The notes: generated by a model from the sequence alone, not told the origin. A DNA stretch of 64,000 nucleotides from Monarcha castaneiventris obscurior (GCA_026261815.1 JAMPIT010000566.1:24019001-24083000); one strand, 5' to 3'; numbered from the stretch's first letter, positions 1 to 14,100 are shown. Numbers and translations are program-made.

Positions 1-1186
1 AGAGTCCTTTTTCTTCAGTCATCCTAAATTATGCTGCTCTCAGTTTTCACTACTGGAATCTGCTCAATGCTGCATCTCAAAATTTCAAGATGAGCTGCAA
101 AAGGAAATTTTGCTGATACTTCAATGTATTTTCAATGTTTTAACATTCCTACCATAACTGTTGTGTAAAAAGTTGTGTTGTGGGAATATTATATCATTTT
201 ATATCCATTCACAAAACATCATATAGTGGGAGTAATGTACTACCTTTAAAGAAATGTAATAAACAAAAAATTCTTTGGCCATAATCAGGTTACATAAAAA
301 TGGCATTTACTGGTTTTATTTGACTTCTATCTTACAGAGTCAAAAATTTTCAGCCATTAAAAGATACTTACAGCTTTGTTTTTCAGACTTTACTGTAAAG
401 ACTACTGACACTAACAATTCAAGCAAGGATAGCAAGGAAGAGAAAAAAGGCAACAAACCAACCAAAAACTAAAAAACAAGTAAACCAACAGTAGAATAAG
501 CACATGATTAACCTGAATCTGTCTTTCCCTACTTCTACAAAAAAAGAAAAAAGAAAGCAGCAAGCCTTTAAGCTTCTTTTTCTGATTTTAAAAATATTCA
601 TTGGAAGGGAGACTGGGAGACTGAAAGTTAAGAGCATGTACTTAGTTGAGAGCATGTAGTTGATTGACCACAGAAGGCACATAAGATTTTCTTGCTTACG
701 AGCAACCCTTGTTTTAAATCAAACATCACAGGAACAGTTTTTCCATGTGAATTCCTTTCACAAGTGGTTAACTTGGTTAACCAGGACCCTCACCCTCATC
801 TCTTCGTAAAACAGAAACTCACTTGAATAGTCAAAAGTGGAGCCAAACTCTATGGGATGCATGGGGTGACCACAGAAATATTAGTTGCCACCTGGGAGAG
901 CTGCGTGCTCAGACATTCACATTCACACACACACTCTCTCCAAGTGCATACTTAGGAAGATGTCCTGAGCTGCAGACTGCATTAAAAGCACATCATAGAC
1001 ACATGATGCTCTGTCAGCTGGGATACAGAAGACAGCTGGGATACAAAAGACCTACTGGATACCTTCTGTGTCATTTAGTAGCTGACATATTGTTGAAGAA
1101 AAAAACAATTATGATTTTTCCACTTGTAAGAGGAAGATTCAACACAGAAAAATATTTCTAAGGAGTTAATTTAAAACAGTACTCAC
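1..1186 (-). other. MCF2L: MCF2L intron, 5' part (after the 91-bp exon)
   Basis: This intronic stretch starts with donor GTGAGT at 1186 on the minus strand. The acceptor is outside the window. Short open frames on both strands show no recognisable protein similarity and no matching splice pattern. No repeat or RNA gene was recognised. Confidence 0.8.
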
Positions 1187-1277
1187 TGCTATCCGCAGTA
1201 TGGAAGCTTTCACAGAGGTCCATTTGTCCTGTCTCCGATCTATGACAAGAATAAATCCAATTCCAGCATCTCGTAAA
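1187..1277 (-). CDS. MCF2L: MCF2L coding exon (Sec14 domain, DRRQDKW segment)
   Basis: The minus-strand acceptor is pyrimidine-rich (TTTCTTCCTTCCTCC, then AAACTTAG) and the donor is GTGAGT. The exon is 91 bp: one base completes the Ser codon opened by the 19042-19156 exon, then come 30 codons ending exactly on a codon boundary (phase 2 to phase 0). The peptide begins LRDAGIGFILVIDRRQDKW and continues TSVKASILRIA. It matches the central strand and helix of the Sec14 domain of MCF2L as I know it from mammals, with few conservative changes. The expected next exon (beginning SFPANLQL in mammals) is not found between 1 and 1186 and should lie before the window. Joined to the two upstream exons, this gives about 97 residues of uninterrupted MCF2L. 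The paralogue MCF2L2 is the main alternative, but its sequence here differs more. Confidence 0.96.
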
Positions 1278-1730
1278 CTAAGTTTGGAGGAGGAAGGAAG
1301 AAAACAGGAAAGTTTAGTTAAAAATACAAGTGTAACTTCTGGTTCCCTCACAAAAAAACCAGTTAAAAAATAGCTAAAAAACCCCAAAACAACAAAGTAG
1401 CTTGACTTTTTTGCAGAATCTTCTTCATATAAATATCTTAAATAAAGATACACTACACACCATAGCAAAGATGCAGCAGTCCCATATGTGTTTCACAGAG
1501 TTTCAAAATGTATTCAAATAAATAATTCTTCTTTTTCACAAAAGACAGTATTTACATGTCTTGCACAGGGATTATCTCAGAAGAAAGTAAGACCACTTGA
1601 TTCTCCACTGTTTGGTGCTGATATAATCCCTTCCTCATGATGTTGTCAGTATAATTTCAGTATCAAAATAAAGTTGTTTTTCTTTTGCATCTGCTTTTAA
1701 CCTTCTGTTTGAATTGTCTTCCTTCTCACT

Positions 1731-1800
1731 GATATTTAAAACTCCTTAAAAACACAGATGCTTCTGATGTTTAAAACTCCTTAAAAACACAGATCCTTCT
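1731..1800. repeat. 35-bp tandem duplication
   Basis: Two adjacent 35-bp units (1731-1765 and 1766-1800), each containing TTTAAAACTCCTTAAAAACA, differ at two positions. It looks like a local duplication with no gene. Confidence 0.95.
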
Positions 1801-4800
1801 GATCATTCCGTGATATTGCTCCACGCATCTGAAATTCTCATATGCCTCCAGGTTGTAAACTTCTTCCTAGGTGCATTTTCACATTCACTGAAACAAAAAC
1901 ACCTTACAGCATTTAAACTCTTCAGATCACAGATGAGAACGACGAGCTCAGACGCGCTTCTCTGGAATGGAAACATCTGTGAGAGAGATTCCGCTCAAAT
2001 CCTGGCGTATGGGTGACCTTTCTCTTTTGCCTGTGCTCAGCTGCATGTGCTACCGAGCCCTGACCAAGGGATATGCTCCTGTTTTGTAATTCCCCATCTA
2101 AGCCAATTGTGCAATGCCAGCAGCAGCCCTTGCCAGCCAATCGCAATCAAAATGGAAACAGCAGGCAAATACAAGGCAGACAGGCTCAGATTTATTGTTT
2201 TCTCATATATTTGGTCCTTTTTCGGTACATGAGCTGTATTTTTAGTCCTGATAATTTATTGCATGGCCTGCTGTGGCACTGTGTGACATTTAGAAATATT
2301 GTGCATCAATTTTTTATGGTAATATCTTAAAAAATAAAAATCAACACAACAGAATGTCGGGATTCCTTATTCAAGATTGCTGAATCATGGAAACACCAGC
2401 TTTGCTTTATAAGATTATGTCAGTGGCATAATGATAAGAGGATGTTTAAGAGGATGAAGAACATAGGTACCCAGATGTGTCATCTTAAGCTACTCTTCAA
2501 AATTACAAATTTAAACATGACTCACAGTTTTTTCCCTCTCTTTTACAAAATGCAATATCTCTCAAATTACAGACATACTATTTAGTGGGAAACACGAATA
2601 ACCATTAAAAATGCAAAGGAACCCTTGCTTTCTTTCAGAAGAAGCTAAGCAGTCCTTTTAGCACAGCAGAATATTAGAAACAATCCTCACTGCCCACATT
2701 CAGTGCACATCACTTAACTCTTGCCTCTGGGTTAGGACAGCACTGATAAACAACATCTGAGCACTTGCCTTGTAAGCCTGACAACCCTTGCAGACAAACA
2801 GGGCTTTATATTAGCAATATGCTTCCCACTACAGTAAATTTCCATGATTTACTAAAGTTTCCCCTCTTCTTTTTCTTTATTTAAAGGGCCAGAGGAGGAA
2901 AGAGATTCAGACTGATTTTTGCCTCTTCCTGTTCCCCATTTAAAGTTCTTAGAATTTTAACCTTTAGTGACTGAGCAAAATAAAATTATAATAGCAACCA
3001 TGTGCCACAGTAATCAGATAGCAAAACAAACTCCTTGGGTACACAGCCTTAATGTGGATGCATGGAGTCAAAAAGGTGCTACAGCTGCTCCCACAGGAGT
3101 CAGTGTGGATTTTGGAGCGTATTAAGACTCACAAAGAGCTATTTTCCATGCTCAGTAGAAGTTCCCAGGAGCCCTGAAATTTCTCCGTACTTCCTCCATA
3201 CAGAGGAAGCATAATCTCACAGTGCCTAAATGCAACATCTGTATAATATTTCAAGAAACTACTGATGTTTCAGTGCAATATGAATAAAATTAAAGCCTCT
3301 GAAAGAGCATTAGTAGGATTTCTCTCTAGGAGAACAGGAAAATACAGGCTCAGCTGGGACCCCAGAAATTATCTACATAGCAGCTCCACAGTTAATCACC
3401 TGCTTCAACACCTGACAATAAGCAGAACTTAATATCATTATCCTGGAAAAATAAAAAGACAAGGCTTACTTAAGTGGAAGAATTAACAAAGAAAAGCACA
3501 TCTCTAAGATAGCCCAAAAGATGTCTTCAGCCAACCTTCTTTTTCCACTGGATCAAATAGAAGGATCAAATATGTTGTCTGCTTGCATGAATCAGCAAGC
3601 TCAGACATAAAAGCCAGGATTCCCCATTGCTGCCTAGAAGAGACCCGGTGGCAAAATCTTGAGCATCTGGCTTAAACTGTTAACACTCCATTAATATAGA
3701 CTGCAGGAAAAAAAAATTAAATGCCCTGTTCCAAATCAATCAGGGTGGGAAAAGTATTTGTTATCTTGACAACAGTGCCCTGTTGCAAAGGCCTGGCTCT
3801 GGAGTCTGGGATTCAGCTCCAGCAAGTCACAGGCAGGAAGCAACAAACCAAACTAAGACATTGTGTACAACAAAGTTGAGAACATTACAAAGACAACAAA
3901 GTCATGTATTCAAGAAAAGTAAATATTGAAAACAGGCCTGTTTGCCAATGTACCCTTGCTCTACTGACCTCTCTTTGCTGCCAGACACGCACCTGCACAC
4001 GCAGTTGCAAGACACCTTGCAATACCCTCCTCTCTTCTAGAGCACAGGATGAACGGTGCTTTGGCAACAAGCACATACTCAATTTTCCTTTGGCTCCTGA
4101 TTTAACTGTGAGTGCCAGCTGTCCCTGTTTCCCTCAGCCACATTTATTACATTTTATCCTGCTACTGATTTTCCCCTACCCCACCATGTGCTCGAGAGAA
4201 ATGAATTTTGGCTTGAGCTCTGTGTCTCAGCAGAGGCATGCTCTGATGGGCACAGCCTGTCCTGCTCATCAAGCCTTTTTCCCTGCCTTGGTCCAGCTGC
4301 ATTGTACTCATCAACTTAGCTCACATCTTCTCATGCCTCTGTATCACTCTCCAATAAACTTGTCTCCACCACCGACATTTGTCCTTCTCATTCGTCACTC
4401 CTTCTCCCCAGAACAGTTCAAAAACTCTTTTTTTTTCTTTTTAATTTTAGACTGTCAGGACAAATGACATCGGTTCTCACTCCTTTCTGACTATCACAGT
4501 CCCTTCATACTCCACGTGAGTGTCCCTGTACCCTATGCCCCACTCAATCTCCCAGTATCTTCCCTTGGGTGGATGCTTTCCTCAGCTGTGGTCCTGCCTG
4601 TGGAGTCCGGCAGCTTTTCTGCATTGCCTGCTGGTCAACAGGTGGCACTCACACCCCACGCCACAGCCTTCCTGCTCTCCTCCCTGGCAGCACACCTGAC
4701 TTGAGAGCAGCTCATCCTGCAACCACATAGGAGCCCCTGCTCAGCCCCAGGATGAACCAGGACATTCTTGACAACGGGCTTGAGTAGCTACTGAGCATCT

Positions 4801-7070
4801 GTGGCCTGGGATTTAGGCAGATTTTTCTCAAGGTCCTTTCTTGACATAAAGGCCATCATTCTTCTAAGTGTCAAGCCTGAGTCCTTGAACAAAGGAAGTA
4901 GATACTTGAGCTTCTCAAACAAAAAATTGTTTCAATGTTTGAAAAGCATGGTGGATTTGTTCCCTGGCATCTTAGGAACCACTCAGCTATTTTGGCTGTA
5001 TTTTACACCATAAAATCAGGTGGCACCTCACAAATAGAAAGAAAATATGATGGAGTTGTATCTAACTAGAAACCAACCCTTACAATGAGAAACACTGGAA
5101 AACCTTAGCAGAAGCACCTGTCTTTTCAGGCTTCTTAACATTTCCCTTATGACCTTTGTTGTCTTTAATGTATTAACTTGTATCCGGTGTACTTTCTGAA
5201 ACATAATTTATATATGCTTTTAATTCAAATTTAGTATTTCCTTCCTTTGTTTGCCTCCTAATACACGCACAATAAAACCCCCCAAACCAAAACAAAAAAC
5301 CCAAAACATCATGGGATAAGCACTGTTCTTCTGTTTATTCACCAGAACAAAGAACAGAACATTTTTAGAAAGGCAGAGAAACCATCCCTGCTCTGCAGGA
5401 AATGTGTCCAGCAAACTCACTAAGGCCAGATTAGAAAGGTAGAAAGTGGAGGAAGAGGAGCAGGGCCACAGAGGACAGGAGCAAATGCAGCAGAGGGTAG
5501 AATTCCTGCTCAGTCTCTTCCCTTTGTCTTAGGCAGCCAGTGCAAAACCATTTGGAGGAGGTGACAGTGAGGCTGAAATACCTGCCTAACAAGCAGCCAG
5601 TTTTCCATATAGACTGTAGAGCAGGAACTGAATTTTCCTCTTAGTGACTCCTCAGCTTTAGATTATGGGGACATCCCCTCTTTTTCTTGTTTGCAAGACT
5701 TATTAGCTCATGCACTTGGGGGAAAGGGTGGGAAAACTAATAGTACATAGGACTGTGGAAAGAAACTTCCCTCTGGGGGATGTGGAAGCAATTACATAAA
5801 CGTCCTCTGACAGATCCTTGCATTTCTCCAAGGTATGGGTGGTGACAACTGCTACACAATTTCCTATTCCTTCTACACTGCTGTATGAAATCGGTTAGTA
5901 TACATTGATCTCTGCTGCAAATGAAACAAAGCAAATCTTTGGGTTCATCCCAGACACTCGGAAATATCAAACCTTTGCACATTTGAAATTCTGTACAGCA
6001 TTTTTAGGTTACATAAGTCCAATTATTTAAAACTGACTTTCAGTCTCATAGCTTTATTATTAAACAGTTGGCCTACATTACACTCAGGACTGTTCCCTAC
6101 CTCAACTGCCTTGGCATACAAATGGACTAGAAATTCTTGCTCTCAAGGGCTGAACAGCTATTTCCATAGTAGGACTTCAATAACATTCCATGAAGAATTA
6201 CTGCATTGAGCAGAGCACCAAGGCAATGTCTGCAGCAATCTGTATTATAAGCAGAACTCTGGTACCACCCTATCTTAAAGCTTGCTCACCCACAGCAGCT
6301 TGTCACTGACCATCGATGTGCATCAGTGACACCCACACACTGCTCCAAAAGATGTGAGGTCTGGGGCACCTCATAAATCCTGATTTTTTTTGGCATGCAA
6401 CTGTAAACATATGTAGGAAGGACTTGGAACTGGCTCAGCCACTCATCACTGGTCACTTAGCTTAGGAACAGGCCATTGGAAATCAGACACTTAACGAGCG
6501 AGGTTACTGTTTCCCAAGAGAAACTTTGCATTCTGCATTTTCAGAGACACTTCAACTGATTGGACCTGAACCACCTCAAAGACCACTTCTCCATCTCTCC
6601 TGTTGCTGCTAGGAATGATTTCTTGGGGAGTGAAGGGGAGACAAGAATTCTTTCTTAGTCATCAGTGTTTCGCGCATTAAAAAAATTAAACCAAGTATGC
6701 CCCGGCAATTAGTGGAAGCAGAGAAGAGCCACCTCCTCAGTGGCCTTTATAAGCTCTAAGACAGTCAAATAATATAGTGAAGAATGTGATATTAATGGCA
6801 TTAGCAAATCAAGACAAAAATCTCCAGTTTGGCAACCAGGAAAGAAAAAAAATTTCAGCTAAGCCCCGTGGTGAGATTTCACACTTCCAGTTTTATGCTG
6901 GTTTCCCAGTAAGAAAAAGAGCAGGAACAATTCACCTGGCATAACCTTGCTGCACATCTCCTTCTGTCCCTTATGTAGGGTAACTCAGACTACTTCAATC
7001 TGACCATTAGCTATATCCTAGAGGATGTAGTTTTTCCTAGAGCAGAAGAATTTAATGGGTTATGAACTTG

Positions 7071-7097
7071 ACGACAACAACAACAACAACAAAAAAA
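7071..7097. repeat. CAA microsatellite
   Basis: An ACGACAACAACAACAACAAC-type tract running into A7. Confidence 0.9.
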
Positions 7098-8682
7098 GAA
7101 AAATTCAGCTGTAGCATTGTACCCAGCCACTAACCACTAATTATATCTACAGCAGTTTCATTTTCTTACAATTCTTGATTGCTCATTATTGTAAAGCCTA
7201 CTTTGTTTCAGAACTGCCCAATTTATCCACTTCATTCCAAAAGCAATCCATCAGCTGGTTATTTTTAAAAAGGCACCAAAAAAATAATATTTGGCATGTG
7301 CCCCTAATTTTAAAGTGTTTAAAAGCTGCTTAATAATTTTTAAATGTCTTGTACTCAACTGGTCTTTAAATATTTTGATCTTATGACAGCTTCTTTCTCA
7401 CAATCCAAAGTAAAACTAAAATTAAGGATTTAACATTTTAAGCCACCATCTCTATGGAGAAGAAAGCAGACTTGTGCTTTCTTGAGTAAATGATGGAAAT
7501 AGGATGATATATCACACACCACAAAGCTACAGTTTGAAAGCTTCAGATATTGCAGGCTATTATAGCCCAAAGTACCCAGCCTCACTGTAGAAGGTTCCTG
7601 ATTAAGACAATTTAGAGACAGCAGGAACTGAAAAACAACTATAAACCAGACATATGAGTTCTTACATTGAACTTCCTAGTTCTAATTGTAAAGTGAGCCT
7701 GTAGGTTTTAACACTGCATCTAAGCTGAATACTGCTTTGTAATGCTGCTGCTATTTCAGATCTTACTTAATGAGTTTTCTAAAAACCTGCACTTAACTTA
7801 GTACTTAATACATTTAACTTTTAAAGAATATTCTTTTTTGAAGAATAGCCTGGCAAATGAAAAATGTTATAATCCTTTATAACCTGTTACAAATGTAACA
7901 TTTTATAAAGTTACATAATGTTACAAATAATATTCTGAACTTGCAATTTATCATATTTGATACTCATGAAATTATATCATACATAACCATAAAGTGATTA
8001 TACCCGTAAGACAAGTTGGAAGTGTTCTGAAAGCTGGACAGTAACACCTTCCAATTAACTACTCTTGCTCTAAATTAGCAAACTTTAAAATTATATTTTA
8101 TAGTTTTACTACAGAAAATTTGAGGTTTGCATTGTAATTGAGATGTCAGTGTCAAAGAAACCATCTGCCAAGAGAATAAATAGAATGAAAACGTATTTCC
8201 AAAAGATGGCTGTATATACAACTGCATGTTGTTGTCATGGCATTCAATCACTTAGACAGAAAATAGCACTCTGGTGCCAAGTTCTGCCACAGATGTAGAC
8301 GTGTAACTAACTGAGGTCAAGAATACGGAACAAATCTGAGGACAGAATTGTCCCTAACAAACGTAGCATTCATGAACACCTAGATGAAGCTCTTTGGCTC
8401 CCCAGCAGACCTCCTGAGCCCCTAAAGCAAACTGGCATGGCATTTTGGCTCCCACTCAAACAGTGGGCCTGACATCTTGTGGTGATACTCATTTGTGACA
8501 TCTCAGTTCAGAGTCCTACAAGAATCACTTTCAGCTGAGGTGTGTAACCAGTCAATCAGTGATCAGTTCATATTCTAGCAATAATTACGAGAAAAAACAG
8601 AAATTACAGGTGCACTCTATTTATGGTACATGGCACTGCCTATGGGGCAAAAATGGGACTGCAATGATTAACAACTTCACAC

Positions 8683-8712
8683 ATTAATTCTATCATTTCA
8701 GATAGAATTAAT
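8683..8712. repeat. 12-bp perfect inverted repeat, AT-rich
   Basis: ATTAATTCTATC (8683-8694) pairs exactly with GATAGAATTAAT (8701-8712) across a 6-base loop, ATTTCA. Confidence 0.95.
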
Positions 8713-9501
8713 ACATTTTGGCTTTTGTTTGTGTAATGTGTATCTCTTCAGCTGAAAACACTGAAGAAGTCAGCTAGTGCAGAAGTGCTGGAAGGACATG
8801 TCCATCACTTCTATCTCATTGAAAAATCATCCACAGCAAACCCAAAGAACAGGCTCACCTCAAACTTCCTGAGGTGCTGAATTTAAAGCTGGCTCCTGGT
8901 GATGTGGAAGTTGCTACACTGCACCTATCTCTCCATATCCTAATCTCTGGAGTCAGGGAAAAAGCTTGCCATCTACTCCTTACTGTGTTTAACTAGTGAG
9001 CAACCTGCACTGTGCTTCAACATGAAAGAAGGCTATTGGTGTACAAGAATTTGTTCTACTTGATTACTGGGCCCTGTCATAGCTCAATGAACTGTAACTG
9101 TGGAAGGCAAAATCTACCCAGCTCAAACTAAGGCTGGCCACTATTCATGAAGAAATACAGGAAAGAGAAGGAATTCCAGCAGAAGCAATTTAAAATAAGA
9201 CAGCCAGAAGTGCTGTTATACAAGTGCAGCCTCTAGTGGTCTGCCTAAAATCACTGAATGTCAAGTAAAAATTATTATCTTTTAAGCTCTTGGCACTAAC
9301 AGCTGCATTTCACTCAACACAGCTGATGCTGTGATACTTCATAGCAGCAGCACAACCTGTAAACAAGGAGGCACCATTTCTTATTGATGCTTACACTTCA
9401 AATCTGATTTTGAAAATAAAAATTCTTCCCCTCTCCCCCACCCCCCAAAAAACAACATACATACTAGTCTACAATCTAATTAATTCTATACTGAAATTCT
9501 G

Positions 9502-9539
9502 TGAATAGATATATTTTTATTGAATAGATATATTTTTAT
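9502..9539. repeat. 19-bp perfect tandem duplication
   Basis: TGAATAGATATATTTTTAT occurs twice in direct succession (9502-9520 and 9521-9539) without mismatch, so the duplication is probably recent. Confidence 0.95.
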
Positions 9540-10244
9540 TAAGTGCACATTAAAAAACCCAAAGCATTTAGACCTTCTCTTTATTTTGGTTTTGATAGTT
9601 ACTGCCTTCCCTTCACAGAAACAGATGAAGCTGCACAGGAAATTAAGAAAATCTGAGCTTCTGTGTTGGAGCTGAACCTGTTAAAGCTTCATCATTAGAC
9701 AAGGTTCAGATAAGAAATTCGATGCATTTCCCTGCCTCAGCTATGCACCTTTTTTTCATATTTCTCCACATTCCAGTTAACTCTCCTAAAATCTTATCCA
9801 GTGTACCACTGATGAAAACCTTCTTTCTTTCCTTTCCTATTATGCTTACTTTTGGTCTCAGCTGTTAATAGTTCATGCCCCAGGCATGTCTAAAAACACA
9901 CTGTATTGCAATTTTCTCAGGACTGGGGAACCATCAGATAACCAAAATTGCATTTTAGGAACTCTCAGCAAGCGGGCAAAGAAGAATTTAGATGAATGTT
10001 GGGTTGTGAGGTGGCATAAATAAAAAACCTCATAGGCAAGTGGTTATAATTTGCTCATGAAGCAGAAGAGATGAGCAGAATTCTGCAGACTGGCAGAGTG
10101 ACACCATGAAAATAAATGCCTTTTGCCACTTTATAAGCATAGGCAAGAATAATTACACATAAAGTTGTGTCAGTGACAGAAGATCTTAAAAGCCAGATAA
10201 ACAGAAGAAAAAATAATGAGAACGACTTCAAAGAGCTTTGTCTA

Positions 10245-10506
10245 AGGGGTTACTAACAATTCAAAATTTCATCCAAACTTCTCATCCAAACTCCACAATG
10301 GCCAGACTGCCACAAGTGATTATGTGTAGTGCTATGCCTGATCTGAAAATTCCTCAGTCACCACAGGACTGTGACAACAGCAGCTCACAGGACCGTGGTA
10401 ACAGCAGCTCACTGCATCTGCCAGCAGACCAAGAACCCACAAGCAAGATGGGCCACTATCAGAGATGTTCTATCAACGAGGCAAATGCCAACCCACTGAC
10501 AAACAG
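10245..10506 (+). repeat. 262-bp repeat, direct copy
   Basis: This is the partner of the inverted copy at 17478-17739 (256 of 262 bases equal). It lies inside a 126-residue plus-strand open frame (10238-10618) that reads MARLPQVIMCSAMPDLKIPQ and continues past the shared part into unrelated sequence. Internal short duplications are visible: ATCCAAACT twice near the start and AACAGCAGCTCAC twice in the middle. Two CpG sites kept in the other copy are CA here, suggesting decay in this copy. I do not recognise the protein; it may be a fragment of a retroelement or retrocopy, or non-coding. Confidence 0.9.
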
Positions 10507-11103
10507 GAGAGCTGCCCTCCAGTCTTGGTCCCAAAAGCAACCAGAGGTCTTTATCTTGCACAGAAGGAGGTCTCTTGAAATTGTGAGATACAAATCCAAA
10601 CATATTTACTTGAGGTAATTCTGTCTCAAGCACTGCTTGTGTTCCTCGGCCAAATGGAGAGCATTGGTACACACCTTATTTATTTTAAAATATTTATGCC
10701 AATTTATATAACATACAAGCCATATTTCTCTTTTATTTCCCCACTCAGATTCAGAGATATGGGTATCAGTATCTTCCTTGATTGGCCCCTATTTCTCCTC
10801 TTTACTCCTGTGCTCCTTTAGGTCCTCAAATCAGCCCCTCTTCCACTTTCACGAATTCCTCCTTAGACACGACTGATTGGAAGACAGTAATTCTGGCTAT
10901 ATTCCATCATGTATGCTGACCTTCTTTCTGCTCCAAAAAGCTTATGCTGTTGATGGGAGGGGAAGCTGAGGGAATGCAGCCAGAGTTAAAAATAACAGTT
11001 AAAGTTATCATCATCTGCCTGGGCCTGGACATCTGCTTGTACCACATGCACTTACTGCCTTTCCATGGTACCCATCAGCCTTTTTTCATGGTAACTTCAA
11101 AGA

Positions 11104-11152
11104 GTCATAGAATGACTTGGGTTGAAAGGGACCTTAAAGATCATCTAGTTCT
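11104..11152 (-). mobile_element. CR1 LINE 3' tail, short fragment
   Basis: The sequence gTCATAGAATGACTTGGGTTGAAAGGGACC...AAAGATCATCTAGTT is the reverse complement of the conserved CR1 3' end. Similarity fades after 11152, so only about 50 bp remain. Confidence 0.8.
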
Positions 11153-14100
11153 GACTGCCCAGAACTTCACAAGCTTTATCCCACCGAGGAACTAAAATCA
11201 GTGACCTTCATGCATTTTTGCAGGTAAAAGAAAAATTAATTTAACAAGTCGTTGCTTAACAGATCCTCTTTTAGTGTGCGAAATTAGGTAAAATAAGGGT
11301 TTTTAAGGAAGAGTTATAATTTTCTAAATGGAAAGCACAGTGTGATTTCTTCAGGTCATGCAGAGCTGCTTTTAGAAGGACTGTTTGAAGAAAGACAACA
11401 ACTTTGAGGACTCATTTAGACTTAACTACAGATGGCTGAAGTAGGTCACGTTATCCTGGAGGGACAATTAAAGATAAATAGGTCAATAAAGGCAAAAGGG
11501 CTCCATGTTGTTTTAAGCTTAAGTAAATTGAGCAACAGAAAGCCTATGCAACCCTCATTTTAGAACTATTAAGTCAAACTCCATAAAAGCACTGTTACAC
11601 CTATTCAGAACTGTGATACTGGAATTATGCTTACCTCCAGGACACTGCAACAGCTACTGCACAAAGCACTGGAACAACCTTACAGGGAACACTGCACGAT
11701 TTATTTTAGAACTGTGCCATTACACTTAAATAGAGTGTTGAATTTTCTGAATTTAATACTGGACTGATAAAAATCCCTGTGTGATGGTCCAGAATTTTAG
11801 TAATTAACTTTCACAATTTTACAGTGCTTACTTTACTTTGTCTTATTAGCAAGACTAAATTTACCACCGGATGGTGCATGTCATACATACTACATAAATC
11901 CTCTAAACCCTAAAGGTGTAAATGGGATTTAAAGACTGGAAAGGCTTTACCTGTACAGGGCTGAGCTTTAAAACAAGTTTAAGGCACTTATAAGGTGGAC
12001 ATCAGAAAAAATGTAAATGGTTCTAAACCCAGTAAAAATTCAGACTCTAAGTAACGATTTGGGCTTTCACCTTAATCTTGTGAGGGCATGTATCTGACAC
12101 AAAAGCTTTGGACTACCAGTTAAATTTAAGATACAACGCTCTTACTTCAAACCTAAGACCTTACATTTCCTGTCTGCTTACAGCAACATATGGTATTTAC
12201 AACTGTTTGGCAGCTGTGCTCTGAGAAAGGAAGGGTACACACAGCACGACAGATTTTGCTGGAAGTCCTGGGATAGTCTCACTGGCAAATTTGAGGGGCT
12301 GCCAAGGTAACAGCAGGGTACAGGTTCCATATCTTCAGCCTGGATTGTAATCCAACAAAGAGGAGAGCAGGGAAATTAAGCACAGCTGACAGAAATAAAC
12401 TCTGAAGCTGCAAAGCTGTTGCTCAGCATGTCAGTATGAACTGTCAGGGCATCTGTTTTTTGGCACTTCTTTCCCATTATGTGGTGATGTTCATCCCTGG
12501 CACTCTATAAAACAAAAGTGGTTAACTCTTAGTTAGTGGTGGGCTGCCCATTCAGTTTGCAGATAAATGAGGAAACACAGGCAGTTACCCTCTGACACTG
12601 GCTCTTCACAAGATCCACTGGACCCTGACAGAGTTACAGGCTGAAAACACAGCATTACCCCAACACTGCTGCCTCTGCTTTCAGAGCACAGTGGTGGATC
12701 TATGCCAAGGAGACTGGCCAGGCCCAAGCTGTGGGAGCCCTGTGCTCTCCTGTGTCCCTTGCACTGAGGTTTGCCAGCTCCAGCAACACCCATGCCATGC
12801 TGCTGCGTGTCCTTCTGGTCCCTGTTTAAATCCAGCTCATCATGCTTTGCTGTGCCTACACAGATCTGAACCCACTGAAAGGCTTAGCACACACATTTCT
12901 CTTTCAGTTTTCCAGTGTTATCTCAAACAATGGGGAGCTGGCATGGTAAACAAGGAGGGGTCTACCAGAAACTTAGCAAGCCCTAACAACTGAGCTTCTG
13001 AACTGTCGGACACCGACACTTTCGGAGGTCATCTCGTTCTGTTCCATTACTTGGACAGGATGGCTCCCTAGCTTCCTACACCAGAGAGTACCAAAAACAA
13101 TAGGATTTTTTAGAAGGCCACACGGTGTTCAAACATTTGTAAACCGTCAGGAATCTCAAAGAAGGGGACACTCTCCCAGCCAGGAAACTGACAGACACCT
13201 TTCAAAACAGGAAACTGCTGAACATTGCGCTTACAACAGAACATGCCAAGTTAACCTGAGTTATGCTCAAGATCATGCAGTAGAACAGAAGGGCGTTACA
13301 AAGAGAAGCTGTACAAGGCTCTGCCAGAATACAAGTAAAAAGGCCCATGTATTGTGTTTAATCAGCAACATGGGACTCAAACAGGCCATCAAAAACTGTT
13401 CTGAATTTTCTAATCTACACTACTTCTTATTTCTCCTGAAAGGGATTTTGTGTTTAAGACTCACTTTTACACTTTTAAAATATTAGCTTTACAATCTCTT
13501 GTGACCACAAGAATTTTAGCTTGCTTTCTTTGTTCAAAAATGAGCCTATACGAGCAGCAAAGCTATACTCTTTTGTTTTCATAAACAGCATATTGTTTTC
13601 TAATTGCAGTAGAAACTGCTAATTAACCAGAAATAAAACCATATGTTGAAAAGTACTGTCTAGTTAGGTTTTTTTAACCACTGCAATTATCTACTAATTT
13701 CTTTTGGAGCAAGTTTTCATGCTACTACCCATATTTGGTAAATTCATATTCCAACAATGTGTACACAAGCTAATAAAATACATTTCAAGAAACAGATATG
13801 ATGGATAGAAATTAAATATGAATAACACCTGACTTGGAGGTACACTGCAAATCTTAGAAGTCTATTTACTAGGATCAATAGAAAAATGAAAAAAAAACCT
13901 TTCAAAACAGAGAACACTGAATGCCCTGAAATGCAATATTAAGTGTAAAGTTGGCAGCTATTTCAGGAGCCTTTTGCAAACCTGAATGCAATATTCTTCC
14001 ATTAGCCTCAGTAAATGTGTGATGTAAAAGGTATATTGCACAGGCACCTCTCCCACTGTGCAGTAAGAATTACAGTGTTTGGAGGTTGTCGGGTTTTTAC

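Noticed and set aside
3904..4467. 187-residue open frame on the plus strand, the longest in the window
   Set aside because: The composition is Ser/Pro/Leu/Cys-rich with no recognisable motif, it lies antisense in an MCF2L intron, and it has no convincing splice or promoter context; chance is the simpler explanation.
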